64,000 nucleotides of DNA from Eucalyptus grandis (GCF_016545825.1 NC_052622.1:14736120-14800119); one strand, 5' to 3'. Counted from the first letter of the stretch, positions 10,746 to 22,045 are shown. The notes: a model not told the origin generated them from the sequence alone. A program made the numbers and translations.

Positions 10746-13144
10746 ACAAATGATATTATAGGTTCTAACATTACAAACTTTCAGATGATAACATAATTCT
10801 TTGAGATGGAAAGTTGAGGCAACTTGCTTGTAATGTTCAAAGTTAGGTGGAAGATCCTTTGTCCAATGTGATATAATTCTCAATGTTTCGATAAATCTAA
10901 CTGACGGATTAAATTTACGCAATTGCAAAAGTTTTAGGAATCAATTAGCCAAAATATAAGTTTAAAACTGAATCGGCACAATTACAATAGGTTTATAACT
11001 TTTCTGATAATTTTCTCCGCTTTAGGAAAGTCTAAAATTATTCAAAGTATAGCGCAGATATAACGGTACCTATAGAGTCACTCGAATCTATAACAATTGA
11101 CAGTTATTCAAAGGTGATTATTCATGATGTTTTAAGGTGGTTGAAGTAGATGACCTAGAGAGTAGTTGCAAATGTTGAGTTAAATGCTATGGGTGCAGCA
11201 TGGCAGTTTCGCGTTTGGAGATATGAAGAGTGAAGACTGATGGACGGTTGTGAGTTTGGAGATAAGGAGTAACATCTAGAAAGCTCCAAGGTTCCTCCAC
11301 ATGTAGTTCAAAATTTTTATTAAGTGCCCACTTTCTACATATAACGAATTATCTAAACTGTAATGGTGCAATCTTGTTGGGGACAACAAATGTTAGGGTA
11401 TGTTCCAAAGAAATCAGTTGATTTGGCTTTCATTGTATGTGCTGCGAGTTAGAAAATGCCGTGGAGAGACAACTGATTTCAACAACAACTATGGCTATTT
11501 GTTGCCGCAAAGATTTTTGCAGACATGCGAACTGAGTTCAATCGTTTGGAGTAGTTTGAGCCCAACGCAGTTTTGATGGACATCTAAAGTAGTTAAGCAT
11601 CTACTGAGGTATTGGGAGGGCCTGCATGGATGACGAGCACCGTGACCTGCCCATGAACTCAGCTCTAAATCAGAAAGCTGGCTTCTGGGAAGGACTTGCA
11701 TTAGTCAATTGTGTGTTTTCAAGATCTTTCAAGAAGGAACATGTTCAGCATTGAGCCAAGCGAAAAATTGTTAAACTCGGGGGCTCAAAATTCTAGTCAA
11801 ATTTGGAGTTGGGGTCAAGTCTAGAGATCGATAGGTCCGGGATTTTTTTGGACCAATGGCCGAGGCTTCGAACCAGGAGCTTCCCTATAATCTGTTGCTA
11901 CTACGCTCAGGGCGGGCACCTGACTAGAGGCCAACATAAACCTCTTGGCTGTCCGGTTTTGTTTAGCCTATTTTAATAACACACACTTTTGTGAGTTTCT
12001 GGAATGACTTATTTTTTAGTGATTGTAGGATAACATTGATAGATTTATTTTGAGAGTGATTTTGGGTAGGGAAACATGTGAGTGATTGTAATTATGTAGT
12101 CTCTGTTCATAATAGATTTCTCTTCTATCAACTCTTTTCAAGGAGTAGGTACCAACATTCGGGTTGAATGACATAAATTTCTAGCGTTCTTTCTCATAAT
12201 TTGTTGATTTTCCCGATAATTTTTTCTTTTCATATTAGATTTGAATTGTAGAATCCATTAGCTTGAATAGTTATTTCACAATGCATCCACATACACCCAT
12301 GCTGTGTTTGTGAAAAACAAAATCTAGTTTATATAAATAGGATATATAAGATTTCAATCTCTTAGACCCTATTGATGAACAATGCTTTCAAAATCAAATC
12401 ATCTAATAAATTAAAATAAATTAGTCTTTGATCGGTATTCGTTATTAGCAAATAATAATAAATAGAAAAAAAGCATACTTTGCAGAAAAATTGTTATTTG
12501 AATCTTAAATTTATTATACATATTTAATTCAATTTTAAACATTTTAGTTGATTCACTATAGGTCTAAACTTTTACATGACATTCTAATATAGTCCTCTTG
12601 ATTATTTCTCGCCTGAAATTATTGACGTGGCGGTCCAATCATACGTCGGATATTCATTCGAGTATCTGGAGCATGAAATAGATCACAAAATATTTACTAT
12701 TGTCAATCGCAATCAACTTTACTCGAAACGATATTGTTTTGCTTAATTTTCTTAGTTTCCTCATTTTTATCCTTTTTTTTATTCTTTCTTTTTTTCCTTT
12801 TCTGTCTACTGATTATTTTTTTTGGCCGGGTAAAGCGTGAACGCTTATGACAACAATATTTTGAGCATGATCATCCATATCCGTAAGCCACAAATCAAAT
12901 CACGGCAAACAACTCAACCATCTCAGTTGACGAATTTCTAACACTATGAGCCTACAGAAAGTGGGCTCATTTGAATTCTTTTCGGCTTCTACCATCTGAA
13001 TTCCCTCCCATATGAGACGGAAATGATTGAAACCCCAAAAAATTCGATCAGGTTCCCAATAATTTGATATATGCTAAAGCATGAATTAATAATCGCCTAC
13101 AAATTAAGAAGCAGTAGAAGCGGCTTCAATCTCCCCGGCCTTCA
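10746..13144. other. Intergenic region between A2 and A3, no gene seen
   Basis: Aligns with 39361-41021 and 44305-45068 in block B. It includes a MITE relic (about 10935-11020), one copy of the 190-bp conserved block (11781-11969) and a T-rich stretch near 12770-12820. ORFs here are short and not preserved. Confidence 0.5.
11781..11969. repeat. 190-bp conserved block, copy 1 of 4
   Basis: The stretch from 'gggctcaaaattctag' to 'ggttttgtttagcc' is repeated at 16773-16959, 40411-40598 and 54418-54602. It is better preserved than the DNA around it. It might be an old element end or a structured RNA; an open frame is shared by two of the copies but has no ATG. Confidence 0.55.
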
Positions 13145-13267
13145 ATGGCCACCGAGCTCGAAGCTCGCCAAGATGTGGAGGCTCGGCCCATGGCTGTCGA
13201 GCTCATCGAGCCATGGCGACACCTTGTAGAGTTGAGCAACAAAGGCGTCTGCAGAATTCAATCGTGA
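13145..13267 (+). CDS. Conserved short ORF upstream of A3
   Basis: It starts MATELEA and encodes 40 residues rich in Glu, Gln and Leu (RQDVEARPMAVEL), ending RIQS. Its twin at 45069-45215 is 48 residues and keeps the same frame; this copy lacks the AAELDLL stretch by a 24-bp in-frame deletion. Broken copies are at 21566 and about 55755. All lie upstream of a His/Gly gene, here 860 bp from the A3 start. I do not recognise the peptide. It could be a real micropeptide, an upstream exon or a TE-derived fragment. Confidence 0.35.
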   Translation: MATELEARQDVEARPMAVELIEPWRHLVELSNKGVCRIQS

Positions 13268-13602
13268 AATCAAGGTAGATGGACGTGCCAGACCTGGTTA
13301 AAGGAGGAGGTGAAAAAGAAAAAGAGAGAGAGAGAGAGAATATAAAATCTAAGTTATGCATAAAGACATCGTTTTGAGTAAATTTGTTGAACGTGCCACT
13401 TAAGATGGTATGTGATGGCTAGACCACCACATTAACAATTCCAGACGGGCTTTCATTAGGAAGACTTTATTGGAGTTTCACTCAAAGGTTTCGGACAACA
13501 TTGAATCAACTGCAAAATATGCAATAAATATACGATGGAAATGATAATATCTTCGTAGCTGCCCACGATTGCCTAAAAAATTCCCAGAGATACTACGGCC
13601 CT

Positions 13603-13629
13603 CTTAAGTCATAAACCAGCTGACTTAAG
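13603..13629. promoter_or_regulatory. Conserved inverted repeat upstream of A3
   Basis: CTTAAGTCA and TGACTTAAG form perfect 9-bp arms around a 9-bp spacer, 402 bp before the A3 start. The same structure precedes B0, B3 and C0 at nearly the same distance. A dimeric transcription factor site is one reading; it could also be the end of an ancient element. Confidence 0.45.
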
Positions 13630-14004
13630 ATTAAGAGAGCTGTACCTTTCAACCAAAAACAGAATGAGTCAAGCATAAAGAGTCGAATCTTCTCACCGAC
13701 CGTCTTGATTGACCCGCAACTTCGCTTTTTCACCGCTTTGGTCCCATCAGGAGCATGTGCACGACCCTTATTTGAGATTACGGTCACCAGCTGGACGTCA
13801 CCACTTTGCCATTTTAAGACTGTCTAAGTTTGATCAGAAGAAACTTCGTAGAACCTTCACCACGCTCCCGATACGTCAACCAAAGGGCATTATTTCCAGA
13901 GTCGTCCCCTCAACTTTTGTGGTCCATCCTCGTCATGGCCAGTGCTTAAATTGAATGTTCCTAGCCTCAGGAATAGTTTGAGTTCTTGCTTATCCCTCCA
14001 TAAG

Positions 14005-14577
14005 ATGAGGAAATTCATGGCGAGAAATTGGATCGATTTTGCGAGCGCCAGCACTCGTGGTGATGATGGATCGGGTCTTCTGCTGCTTAAGGCCGGACTT
14101 ATCTTCGTGGTGTGCTTGATTCTCGCGTCTGTCGTAGTGTTTTCCTGTGCCGACAAAGGCGATCACTCGTCCCGCTCTAGCCATAAAAAGAAAAAGAGTG
14201 GAGACAGAGGCAATGACGGTGGCGGAGACAGAGGCAATGACAGTGGTGGTGGCGGCTGCGAAGGCGGAGGGGAAGGCGGCCATCATGGAGGTCACCGCGG
14301 AGGTCATCAGGGAGGCCACTGCCACAGAGGTCACCATGGAGGCCACCCCCATGTCCACCATCATGCAGCTCACCACGCAGGTCACCACAGAGGTGGAGGG
14401 ACCGATGCGGGCAGTCGTGGAGGTTGCGGCAGGGCGGCAGTGGAGGTTGCGGTGGGGGCGGTGGTAGAGGTTGCGGCGGGGGTGGGGGCGGGGGCGGTTG
14501 TGGTGGGGGTGGGGGCAGCGGCTGCTAATTCGAAGTCAGTCTTCTATTATTTATTTCTTCTATGTTGGTGTCGGTAA
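14005..14577 (+). CDS. A3: His/Gly-rich single-pass membrane protein, frameshifted tail
   Basis: It encodes 190 residues from the ATG that aligns with the family start (MRKFMARNWIDFAS). The frame is open upstream, but that part is leader sequence. Residues 20-24 are GDDGS, 25-48 are LLLLKA plus a hydrophobic segment ending FSC, and about 55-64 are basic (SSHKKKK). The tail has GGHHGGH and HHHAAHH repeats. The basic residues after the membrane segment suggest that the tail is cytoplasmic (positive-inside rule; inference). At about 14431-14437 a one-base change leaves the Gly/Cys frame, which would have ended GSGC at 14528. Instead the protein continues as an Ala/Val-rich stretch ending YLFLLCWCR. 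Function is unknown; metal binding by the His repeats is plausible. Neighbours: hairpin and short ORF upstream, AT-rich array downstream. Confidence 0.6.
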   Translation: MRKFMARNWIDFASASTRGDDGSGLLLLKAGLIFVVCLILASVVVFSCADKGDHSSRSSHKKKKSGDRGNDGGGDRGNDSGGGGCEGGGEGGHHGGHRGGHQGGHCHRGHHGGHPHVHHHAAHHAGHHRGGGTDAGSRGGCGRAAVEVAVGAVVEVAAGVGAGAVVVGVGAAAANSKSVFYYLFLLCWCR

Positions 14578-14779
14578 AGGTACTATGATTTGCTAGCTAA
14601 ATAAGTAGTTGATGGATAGAAGAGTTGTAGAGCAAGGTTCGCAGAAACTAGCTTGCAAAGCATATGCTTCAATCAACACATGGCATTAAAAACCAGTTCT
14701 TGTAGAGAGGCAAACTATCACCGGTGAATTATGAACACACTTGAAATTATTTCCATATTTGTACTCTCAACCTTAGTGG
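14529..14779. other. Conserved 3' flank of A3
   Basis: From 'atttgctagctaaataagta' through 'gttcttgtagagaggcaaac' this flank is nearly the same after A4 (19096 onward) and B3 (52202 onward). It is likely the 3' untranslated region. Confidence 0.5.
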
Positions 14780-15400
14780 TATAATCTACTAATTAATTTG
14801 AAAGACCTGCTTGTAAAATTTTCAAGGCACTTGATAATCTACTACTGGATGCAAAAGCAGTGAAATCGAATATTTCATCGGTTAAGTTACGAAAACTTGC
14901 TACGCCTATTGGTAAAATAGTAAAGTACTCAATAATCTGCTTTCGAATACTAGATTTGAGAATGGTAACATGGAATTTTCATTGATAAATTACTCATTAA
15001 TCAACAAGGCCTGCTCCTTGATATATGGGGATAGAATCAAACTACTCGATGGGCTTAATTATAAAATTTCATAGCACGGGGTAGTATACTACTTGATACT
15101 ATATTTAAGGATGGTAAAATTGTTATTTGATTGATAAATTACTAATTAATTGATGGGGTCCGATTGTAATATTTTAAAACGCGTGGTAACCTACTTGTGA
15201 AAGAGATGGTAAAAGCTATTATATTGTTGTTAAATTACTAACTAATTGACAAGCCTAATTGGCAAATCTTAAAGCACTTGTTGATCGACAATTGGATGCT
15301 ATTGGCAGAAAAAAAAATCGATAACTGGACACTACATTGCAGAATAATAATGTTATTATTTTGTTAATAAGTTACTGATAGTTGACCGGGAAAAAAAGAA
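14780..15400. repeat. Degenerate AT-rich tandem array after A3
   Basis: About six loose units built on 'taaattactaa', 'gtaaaattttcaaggcactt' and 'tggatactatattt'. It aligns with 52440-53060 in block B. Confidence 0.6.
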
Positions 15401-17696
15401 GAAGTTGCCAATCAATTTTACTTATGAATACATTACAGGTACTTGGAATTTACCTTCATGGAGCCAGTTCTCTTTTTAGCAAACGCAGTAGTAAAGTCAT
15501 CCATCGAACATTGACATGCCACAATTTTTCCTGCTTTTAATGACGTGAGATTTTCCTCTTGTGGGATTACTGCATGAAGAGTCTATCGGTGACATGCTCG
15601 CATTAGTCAAATTACCCACTAATCTTGATGAAGTTTTATGTAAAGCTGATTCAAAACTCATCACCTATAAATTTGATCATCCCACTGAAAGAAGACATAC
15701 GACCTCGAAATAAAGTTCCTCATGATATAATGTGTGGACAATATAAATTGATGAAGATGAAATCATGGGAGCAACGCCCATAATGAAAATCATTCTTTTA
15801 AATGGTCTTCTTCATTTATTGGAATGTTCACCAAGGATTATTCATCCGATTTTGCGTCGAGCCAGGTTACTTTTGATGAGTTTGTTTTGTTTTTAAAAAA
15901 AAGGAGTAATGGATCGGTTGCGAAGGGATCCAGACAGTATTCAAAATTAGGTGGTGCTTATAGGAGAGTCTAAATTTGTTCGAAGTACAATAAATATAAT
16001 AGTACCTATAGAGTCGCTCGAATCCATAGCAACCGATAGTTATTCAAAGATGAGTACCGATGAAGTTTTAAGGTGGTTGAAGTAAATGACCTAAGGAGTA
16101 GTTGCCAATATTGAGTTAAATGCTCTGGTTGCAAACGGTAGTTTCGAGTTTGGAGATACGCATAATGAAGATTGATGGAATGTTGTGAGTTTGGAGAAAA
16201 GGAATTACATCTAGAAAGCCCAAGGCACCTCAACAGTACAAAAATTCTATAAATACCCACTTTATGTATATCATAAATTGTCTATATTGTCATGGTGCAA
16301 TTTTGTTGGGGACAACAAATGTTAGGGTATGTTTAAGAGGAAGCAATACTGGTAGTGTGGCAATAACTAGCTTCGCCAACTTAGACATAGGAAACCTAAA
16401 GGATAGTCGAAATCTGAGTAGTTGTGCCTTGGCTTCTATTATACAGGCTATGAGTTAGAAAACGTCATAGAGATATGCTGATTTCATCAATGACTATGGC
16501 TATGCCTTGATTGGTGATTGAATTTGGACATGGAGTTATTTTGGTGTTCATGTCGGGAGAGTATTAGACCTCGAAAAAGCACCTTGCCATATAGATTTTT
16601 GCGGACAAGTGAATTGAGTTCAATCCTTTGGAGTAGTTCAAGCGCAACTTAGTTTTGATGAACATCTGCAATGGTTAAGCACCTGTCGAAATATTCAAAG
16701 AGCCTACATGGATGACGAGCACCAAGACTTGGTTTTGAACATTGTGCCAAGCTAAAAATTTGTTAAATTTACGGCTCAAATTCTAGTCAAATTTGGAGTT
16801 GGGATCAAGTCTAGAGATCGATAGGTCCAGGATGTTTTTGGACCAATGGCCGAGGCTTCCAATCAGGGGCTTCCCAATAGCTTGTTGCTACTACGCTCAG
16901 GGTGGGCACCTGACTAGAGGCCCACATAAACCTCTTGGCTGTCCGGTTTTGTTTAGCCTTTTTTTTTTACTAATGTTTACCCTATTCTGATAACACACAT
17001 TTTTGTGAATTTCTAGAGTAGACTTTTTTTTTTGGTTAGAAATCGTAAGATAACACTGTGTGACCTTGGGTAGGAAAACATATGAGTGATTGTAACAATG
17101 TAATCTCCATTCATGATGAATTTCTTTGCTACCAACTCTTTCCAAAGAATTGGTACTGACACTTGGGTTGAATGACATAAATTTCTAGTGTCTTGTGACG
17201 ATTCTCGTTGATTTTCTTGAGAATTTTTTTCTTATATTAGATTTGACTTGAGGAATCCATTAGCTTACAATGCATTTCCAATTCCATTTTGCATCGCACA
17301 CACGCTATGTGTTTGAATATATATATATAACTCAATAGGATATATAAGATTTCAATCTCTCATACCCTAGTGATGAAGAATGCTTTCAACATCAAATCAT
17401 CCAATAAAATAAAATGAAATTAGTCTTTGATTGGCATTTGTCATTAGATAAATAATTATAAATAAAAAAATGCATACTTTGCGAAGAAAATTGCTACTTG
17501 AGTCTTAAACTTATTATGCAAATTTAATTCAATTTTAAACATTGCAATTAATTTGATATAGTCCTAAACCTTTGTGTGAAATTCTAATATAATCGTTCAA
17601 ACTATTTCTCATATGAAATTATTGACGTGACAGTCACCAATTACCCCCTCCAACTATCTAACGCAAATAACAGGCTTTCTCTATCTCAAGATAAAC
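15401..17696. other. Intergenic region after A3, no gene seen
   Basis: Aligns along its full length with 53061-55317. It contains the second copy of the 190-bp block (16773-16959). Short ORFs (for example near 16006-16260 on the minus strand) are not maintained in the twin. The alignment to block B stops at 17696. Confidence 0.5.
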
Positions 17697-17750
17697 CAAT
17701 TATCCCATATGCTACTGATGAACACCACGGGAAGAATATATGATAGTCGA

Positions 17751-18305
17751 AAAAAACTCAATGCATTGCACACCCTCCCCAACGTCAACAGTAGAATATC
17801 TTAACAAGCAGAAAGAGCACAAGCAGTAGCCAAAAAAAAAATATTTCGAGCACCATACGATGTTGTCCGCAAAACATCAAAGGAAATCGAAAACTAACCC
17901 ACATTTAGATGAGTTCGTTAAACCAAATGAGAAAAAACTCAATGCATTGAACACACTCCCCAACATCAACAACAACATATCTTAAAAATCAAAACAAGCA
18001 TAAGTAGTAGTTAAAAAAAAAAAAAGAAGATTCTGGACACCACCCGATGTTGTCCACAAAACATCAAGAAATTGAAAACTAACCCACATATAGACGAGTT
18101 GGTTAAACCAAACAAGCAAAAACTCAATGCACTGAACATACTCCCCAACATCAACAACAACGTATCTTTACCAGCAAAACAAGCATAAATAGTAGCCAAA
18201 ATCAAAAGACAAAAAATCTGGGCATTACACAATCTTGTCTGCAAAACATCAAACGAAATTGAGAAATAACCTACATTTTAGACGAGTTGGTTAAACCAAA
18301 CGAGC
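17751..18305. repeat. Three tandem copies of a 181-185 bp unit
   Basis: The motif 'aactcaatgca' recurs at 17755, 17936 and 18121. Each unit then runs through 'ccccaacatcaacaac', 'gatgttgtcc', 'gcaaaacatcaa' and ends 'gttggttaaaccaaa'. The units are diverged, so the array is old. It sits in a segment of about 1.2 kb (17697-18870) with no counterpart elsewhere in the window. Confidence 0.85.
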
Positions 18306-18875
18306 ATAAGAAAGAGCACAGATAGAGAGAACTAACAATTTCTAGCCATCGTCAACCTCAAGCTTCTTTTGGCAGCCAGTGGTAGGGTTGGCAATTTAGA
18401 ATTGCAAAAGCACACAAGCAAGAGAAACCACAAACGATTAAGTAAAACTCTCAGGTATTCTTCGATTAGAGAGTGTGGCCATAGAGAAAAAATTAAACCT
18501 TTGTTCTAGTTTAGAGGCGAAGGCACAGAGGCGGAGGGAGGTGAGGTGGAGTGACCATTGCTGAGGGAGGGAGGGACGATTGATTTGGGGCAAACGAAAC
18601 GAGGCATTTTAGGAGCAAAAAAGTCTCTCTTTTTTTTAATTAAAAGCGAAACGACGTAGTTTCGCACTTCGGCGTCCATGTCAACTTCAATAGCCACGGC
18701 CTGCACAGACTTGGAGTCCACATCAGCCTTTTCCGGTAAAGAATGACCGGATGAACTAAATTGGTACCAAATGCAAAAAGTTTAGGATTAAATTAATCCA
18801 ATTGAAAATTTTAGGACTAAATTGATATAAATGTAAAAAGGTTTAGGAATTTTTGGTGGAAAAAAAAAGAAAAAT
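18306..18875. other. Segment upstream of A4 with no recognised gene
   Basis: The only ORF of note is a 71-codon minus-strand frame at 18506-18721 with no recognisable domain. From about 18755 the sequence matches the right part of the MITE that splits A2 and B2 ('aaaaggtttaggaattttt'), and this junction replaces the 5' half of A4. Confidence 0.4.
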
Positions 18876-19095
18876 ATAGAGGTGCCAAAGGCAAAGGCGG
18901 AGACATAGATAATGATGGCAGCGGTGGCCATCATGGAGGTCACTATGGAGGCCATCAGGGAGGCCACCACCACGCAGCCCACCACGAAGGTCACCATGGA
19001 GGCGGAGGTGGCAATAGCAGCACCGGCTGCGTTTGTGGTGGAAGTGGGGGTGGCGGTGGAGGTTGCGGCGGGGGCGGGGGCTGTGGCAACTGCTA
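18876..19095 (+). pseudogene. A4: orphan His/Gly tail
   Basis: One open frame reads RGAKGKGGD, then GGHHGGHYGGHQGGHHH and a Cys/Gly end (GGGGCGNC) followed by TAA at about 19093-19095. It matches the C-terminal half of A3 and B3, including the downstream flank. The N-terminus, membrane segment and promoter are missing and replaced by MITE-like sequence. There is no suitable ATG in this frame, so it is probably dead, but it preserves the unshifted tail frame that A3 has lost. Confidence 0.7.
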
Positions 19096-19329
19096 ATATG
19101 AAGTCGGTCTTTTTTTCCCTTTTTCCATGTTGGTATTGGTAATGGTACTATGATTTGCTAGCTAAATAAGTAGTTAATGGATAGAAAGAGTCATCGAGCA
19201 AGGATCGCAAAGACTAGCTTGCAAAGCATATGCTCCAATCAACACATGCCATCAAAAACCAGTTCTTGTAGAGAGGCAAACTAACACCAATGAATTATGA
19301 ACACACTTGAATTATTTCCAAATTTGTAC
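19096..19329. other. Conserved 3' flank of A4
   Basis: Matches the flank after A3 (14529-14779) and B3 (52202 onward). Confidence 0.5.
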
Positions 19330-20400
19330 TCTCAACCTTAGTGGTATATTCTACTAATTAATTTGAAAGACCCGCTTGTAAAATTTTCAAGGCGCTTGGT
19401 AATCTACTACTAGATACAGGAGTAGTGAAATCGATTATTTCATTGATAAGTTACACAAAACTTACTTCGCCTACCGGTAAAATAGTAAAGCACTTGATGA
19501 TCTGCTTTCAAATACTAGATTTGAGAATGTTAACATGGATTTTTATTATTAAATTACTAACTAATCAACGAGGCCTAGTCCTACTCGATGTGTGGTGATA
19601 AAATCAAACTACTTGATAGGCTTAATTGTAAAATTTTATAGCACGAAGCAGGATACTACTGGATACTAAATTTTAGGATGGTAAAATTGTTATTTGATCA
19701 ATACATTACAAATTAAATGATGGGGTCCACTTAAGGATGGTAAAAAACTTTATATCGTGGGTTAATACCACAAAAAATCACAAACTTGTACATTTGTAAC
19801 AAATTTATCTCAAATTAATTTTTTGACTATAAAAAACCCAAATTGGTATCATTGTGATAAATTTACCTTTGTTAGTTTCTGTTAAATTTTACTGTTAAAT
19901 TGCTAAGTTAGATAATGCTTGATTGGTGTACCAGTTTGAAATTTTACTCTTCATTCATCACAGTTGTATTAGTTTTGTGGTTATTTGTAGTATTAATATA
20001 ATTAAACGAATGGTATATTTATCACAAATATACAAGTTTAGGGTTTTTTAACGTAAAAAAATTAGTTTTGAATAAATTTATTACAAGTATACCAGTTTAA
20101 GGTTTTTTGTAGTTATCTAAGGTAAATTTATCACAAGTTCACCGGTTTGAGGTTTTTCTTGATTAAAAAAATATTTTGTGGTAAATTTGTCCAACGTGTA
20201 CCAATTTGGGGTTTTTTGTGATATTAACCTTTATATTGTTGGTAATTTACTAACTAATTGACAAGCTAAATTGGCAAATATCAATTATTGGATACTATTG
20301 ACCCAAAAAAGAAGAAGCCATAATTGGACACTAGATGTGAGAATAATAATTTTATTATTTTACTAATAAGTTACTGATAGATGACCAGGCAATAAAGTTG
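19330..20400. repeat. Degenerate AT-rich tandem array after A4, interrupted by a foldback element
   Basis: Same unit types as the array after A3; split by the element at 19759-20229. Confidence 0.55.
19759..20229. mobile_element. Foldback-type non-autonomous element
   Basis: It starts GGGTTAATACCAC and ends GTGATATTAACC, with long imperfect inverted repeats. The interior is built of repeated 'aaatttatcacaagt' and 'ggggtttttt' motifs in both orientations. Flanks are TTTATATCGT (19749-19758) and TTTATATTGT (20230-20239), a 10-bp imperfect duplication. The array after A3 has a single uninterrupted copy ('ttatattgttg' near 15218). The 9-11 bp duplication fits Mutator-like elements. A relative is at 31267-31781. 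Confidence 0.7.
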
Positions 20401-21565
20401 CCAAGCAATTTTACTTACCAGTTACATTGCCGGTTCTTGAAATTTACCATCATGGAACCAGTTCTCTTTCTAACAAACGCAATAGTAAAGTCATCTTTAT
20501 GTCTCACACATTTTTGTGAGTTTGTTGAGTGACTTATCACACTTATAGATTTACTTTGAGTATGATGTAAGATAGGGAAATACCTGAGATATCGTAACTA
20601 TGTCCATTCATAATGGATTTCTCTGCTGTTAACTTGTTAACTGTATCTAAGGAATAGGTATCGACATTTGGATTGAACAACATAGATTTCTAGTCTTCTT
20701 TGTCATTTCTCATTAATCTCCTTGATAAATTTGAATTGCAAAATCCGTTAGCTTCAACACTTATTTCACAACACATCCAAACCCATTTTGAATCGCACAC
20801 ACGCTATGCATTTGTGAAAAAATTACTATATATAAAACTCAATAGAATATATAAGATTTCAATCTCTTAGACCCAAGCAATGAAGACTGCTTTCAGCACC
20901 AAATCATCCAATAAAATAAAACGAAAGTAGTCTTTGGTTGGTATTCGTTATTAGCTAAATTATAATAGAAAAAAGCATACTTTGTGAAAAAAAAAAAATA
21001 TTACTATTTCAATCTTAAATTTATTATATAGATTTTTATCCAGCTCTAAACATCTAAATTGATAAAATATAATCAAAAACTCTTAGGTGAAATGCTAATA
21101 TAGTCCTCCCGGTTATTTCTCACTTGAAATTACTAATGTGATAGGATCTAATTTGAATAACTTTACCCGAAACAATACCGTTTTGCTTAATTTTCTTAGT
21201 TTTCCAATTATTATCCTTCTCTTTTTCTCTTTTTTTCTTTCCTTTTTCCTTTTATGTCCACTATTTATTTATTTTTTTCATAGTAAAGCGTGAACACTTA
21301 CGACAAAAGATTTTGAGCATGATCATCCATATCTGTAAGCCACAACTCAAATGAGGCCAAACAACTCTTCAACTGTCTCAACTGACGAATTTCTAAAACT
21401 CTACGAGCCTACAAAAAGTGGGCTCACTTGAATTTTTTTCGGCTTCTACAATTGAAACCCCTTAAAATTCAATCAGCTTCCCGATGATTTTATTTACACT
21501 AAAGCATGAATAATTGCCTAGAAAAGAAGAAGCAGTAGAAGCGACTTCAATCTCCATGGCCTTCA
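20401..21565. other. Intergenic region between A4 and B0, no gene seen
   Basis: It aligns in part with the region after A3, but about 1.5 kb (equivalent to roughly 15500-16990) is missing near 20490. From about 21165 it aligns with 55310 onward before C0. Confidence 0.5.
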
Positions 21566-21634
21566 ATGGCCACCGAGCTCGAAGCGGCTATGCTTCAGTT
21601 GCTGCAAGCTAACCATCGAGCTCGACAGCCATGA
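21566..21634 (+). pseudogene. Broken copy of the conserved short ORF upstream of B0
   Basis: It begins MATELEAAMLQLLQA like the copies at 13145 and 45069. A deletion then shifts the frame to a stop after 22 codons. The rest of the original frame continues at about 21622-21731 as ELDSHELSEQQRQLAEM and ends ARSG. This copy retains the longest C-terminal part. It lies 868 bp before the B0 start. Confidence 0.4.
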
Positions 21635-22018
21635 GCTCAGTGAGCAACAGCGACAGCTTGCGGAGATGAGCAACAATGGCTTTTGCAGATTTAATCATGA
21701 AACCAACGAAGAAGGATGCGCCAGATCTGGCTAAAGGAGGAGGTGAAAAAAAATAAAAGTTCTGCAAAAGAGCATCGTTTCGAGAAAATTTGTCCACGTG
21801 AGATCGCAGACGCACCACTTAAAATAGCATGTGATGACTGGATTGCCACATCATCAATTCCAAGCCAGTTTTTGTCAGGAGGACTTGATTGGAGTTTCAC
21901 TCAAAAGTTTCGAACAACGTTGAAGCAATTACAAGGTGTGCCATAAATCTCTGACAGGAGTAACAATTTCTTGGTAGCTACTATATTGCCCAGAAAGTTC
22001 CCAAGATACAACGTCTCT

Positions 22019-22045
22019 CTTAAGTCATAGACCAGCTGACTTAAG
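22019..22045. promoter_or_regulatory. Conserved inverted repeat upstream of B0
   Basis: CTTAAGTCA / TGACTTAAG, perfect 9-bp arms with a 9-bp spacer, 415 bp before the B0 start. Confidence 0.45.

Noticed and set aside
13603..13629. Rho-independent-type terminator
   Set aside because: The hairpin is AT-rich, lies upstream of genes, and the DNA is nuclear plant DNA where such terminators do not apply.
16793..16990. Open frame conserved with 54437-54673
   Set aside because: It has no ATG at the start, lies in the 190-bp conserved block and does not extend equally in the other two copies.
17751..18305. CRISPR-like array
   Set aside because: Units are about 183 bp, adjacent and diverged. This is a plant tandem repeat, not short repeats with spacers.
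18506..18721. 71-codon minus-strand ORF
   Set aside because: No domain, no second copy to test conservation, ends in simple sequence.
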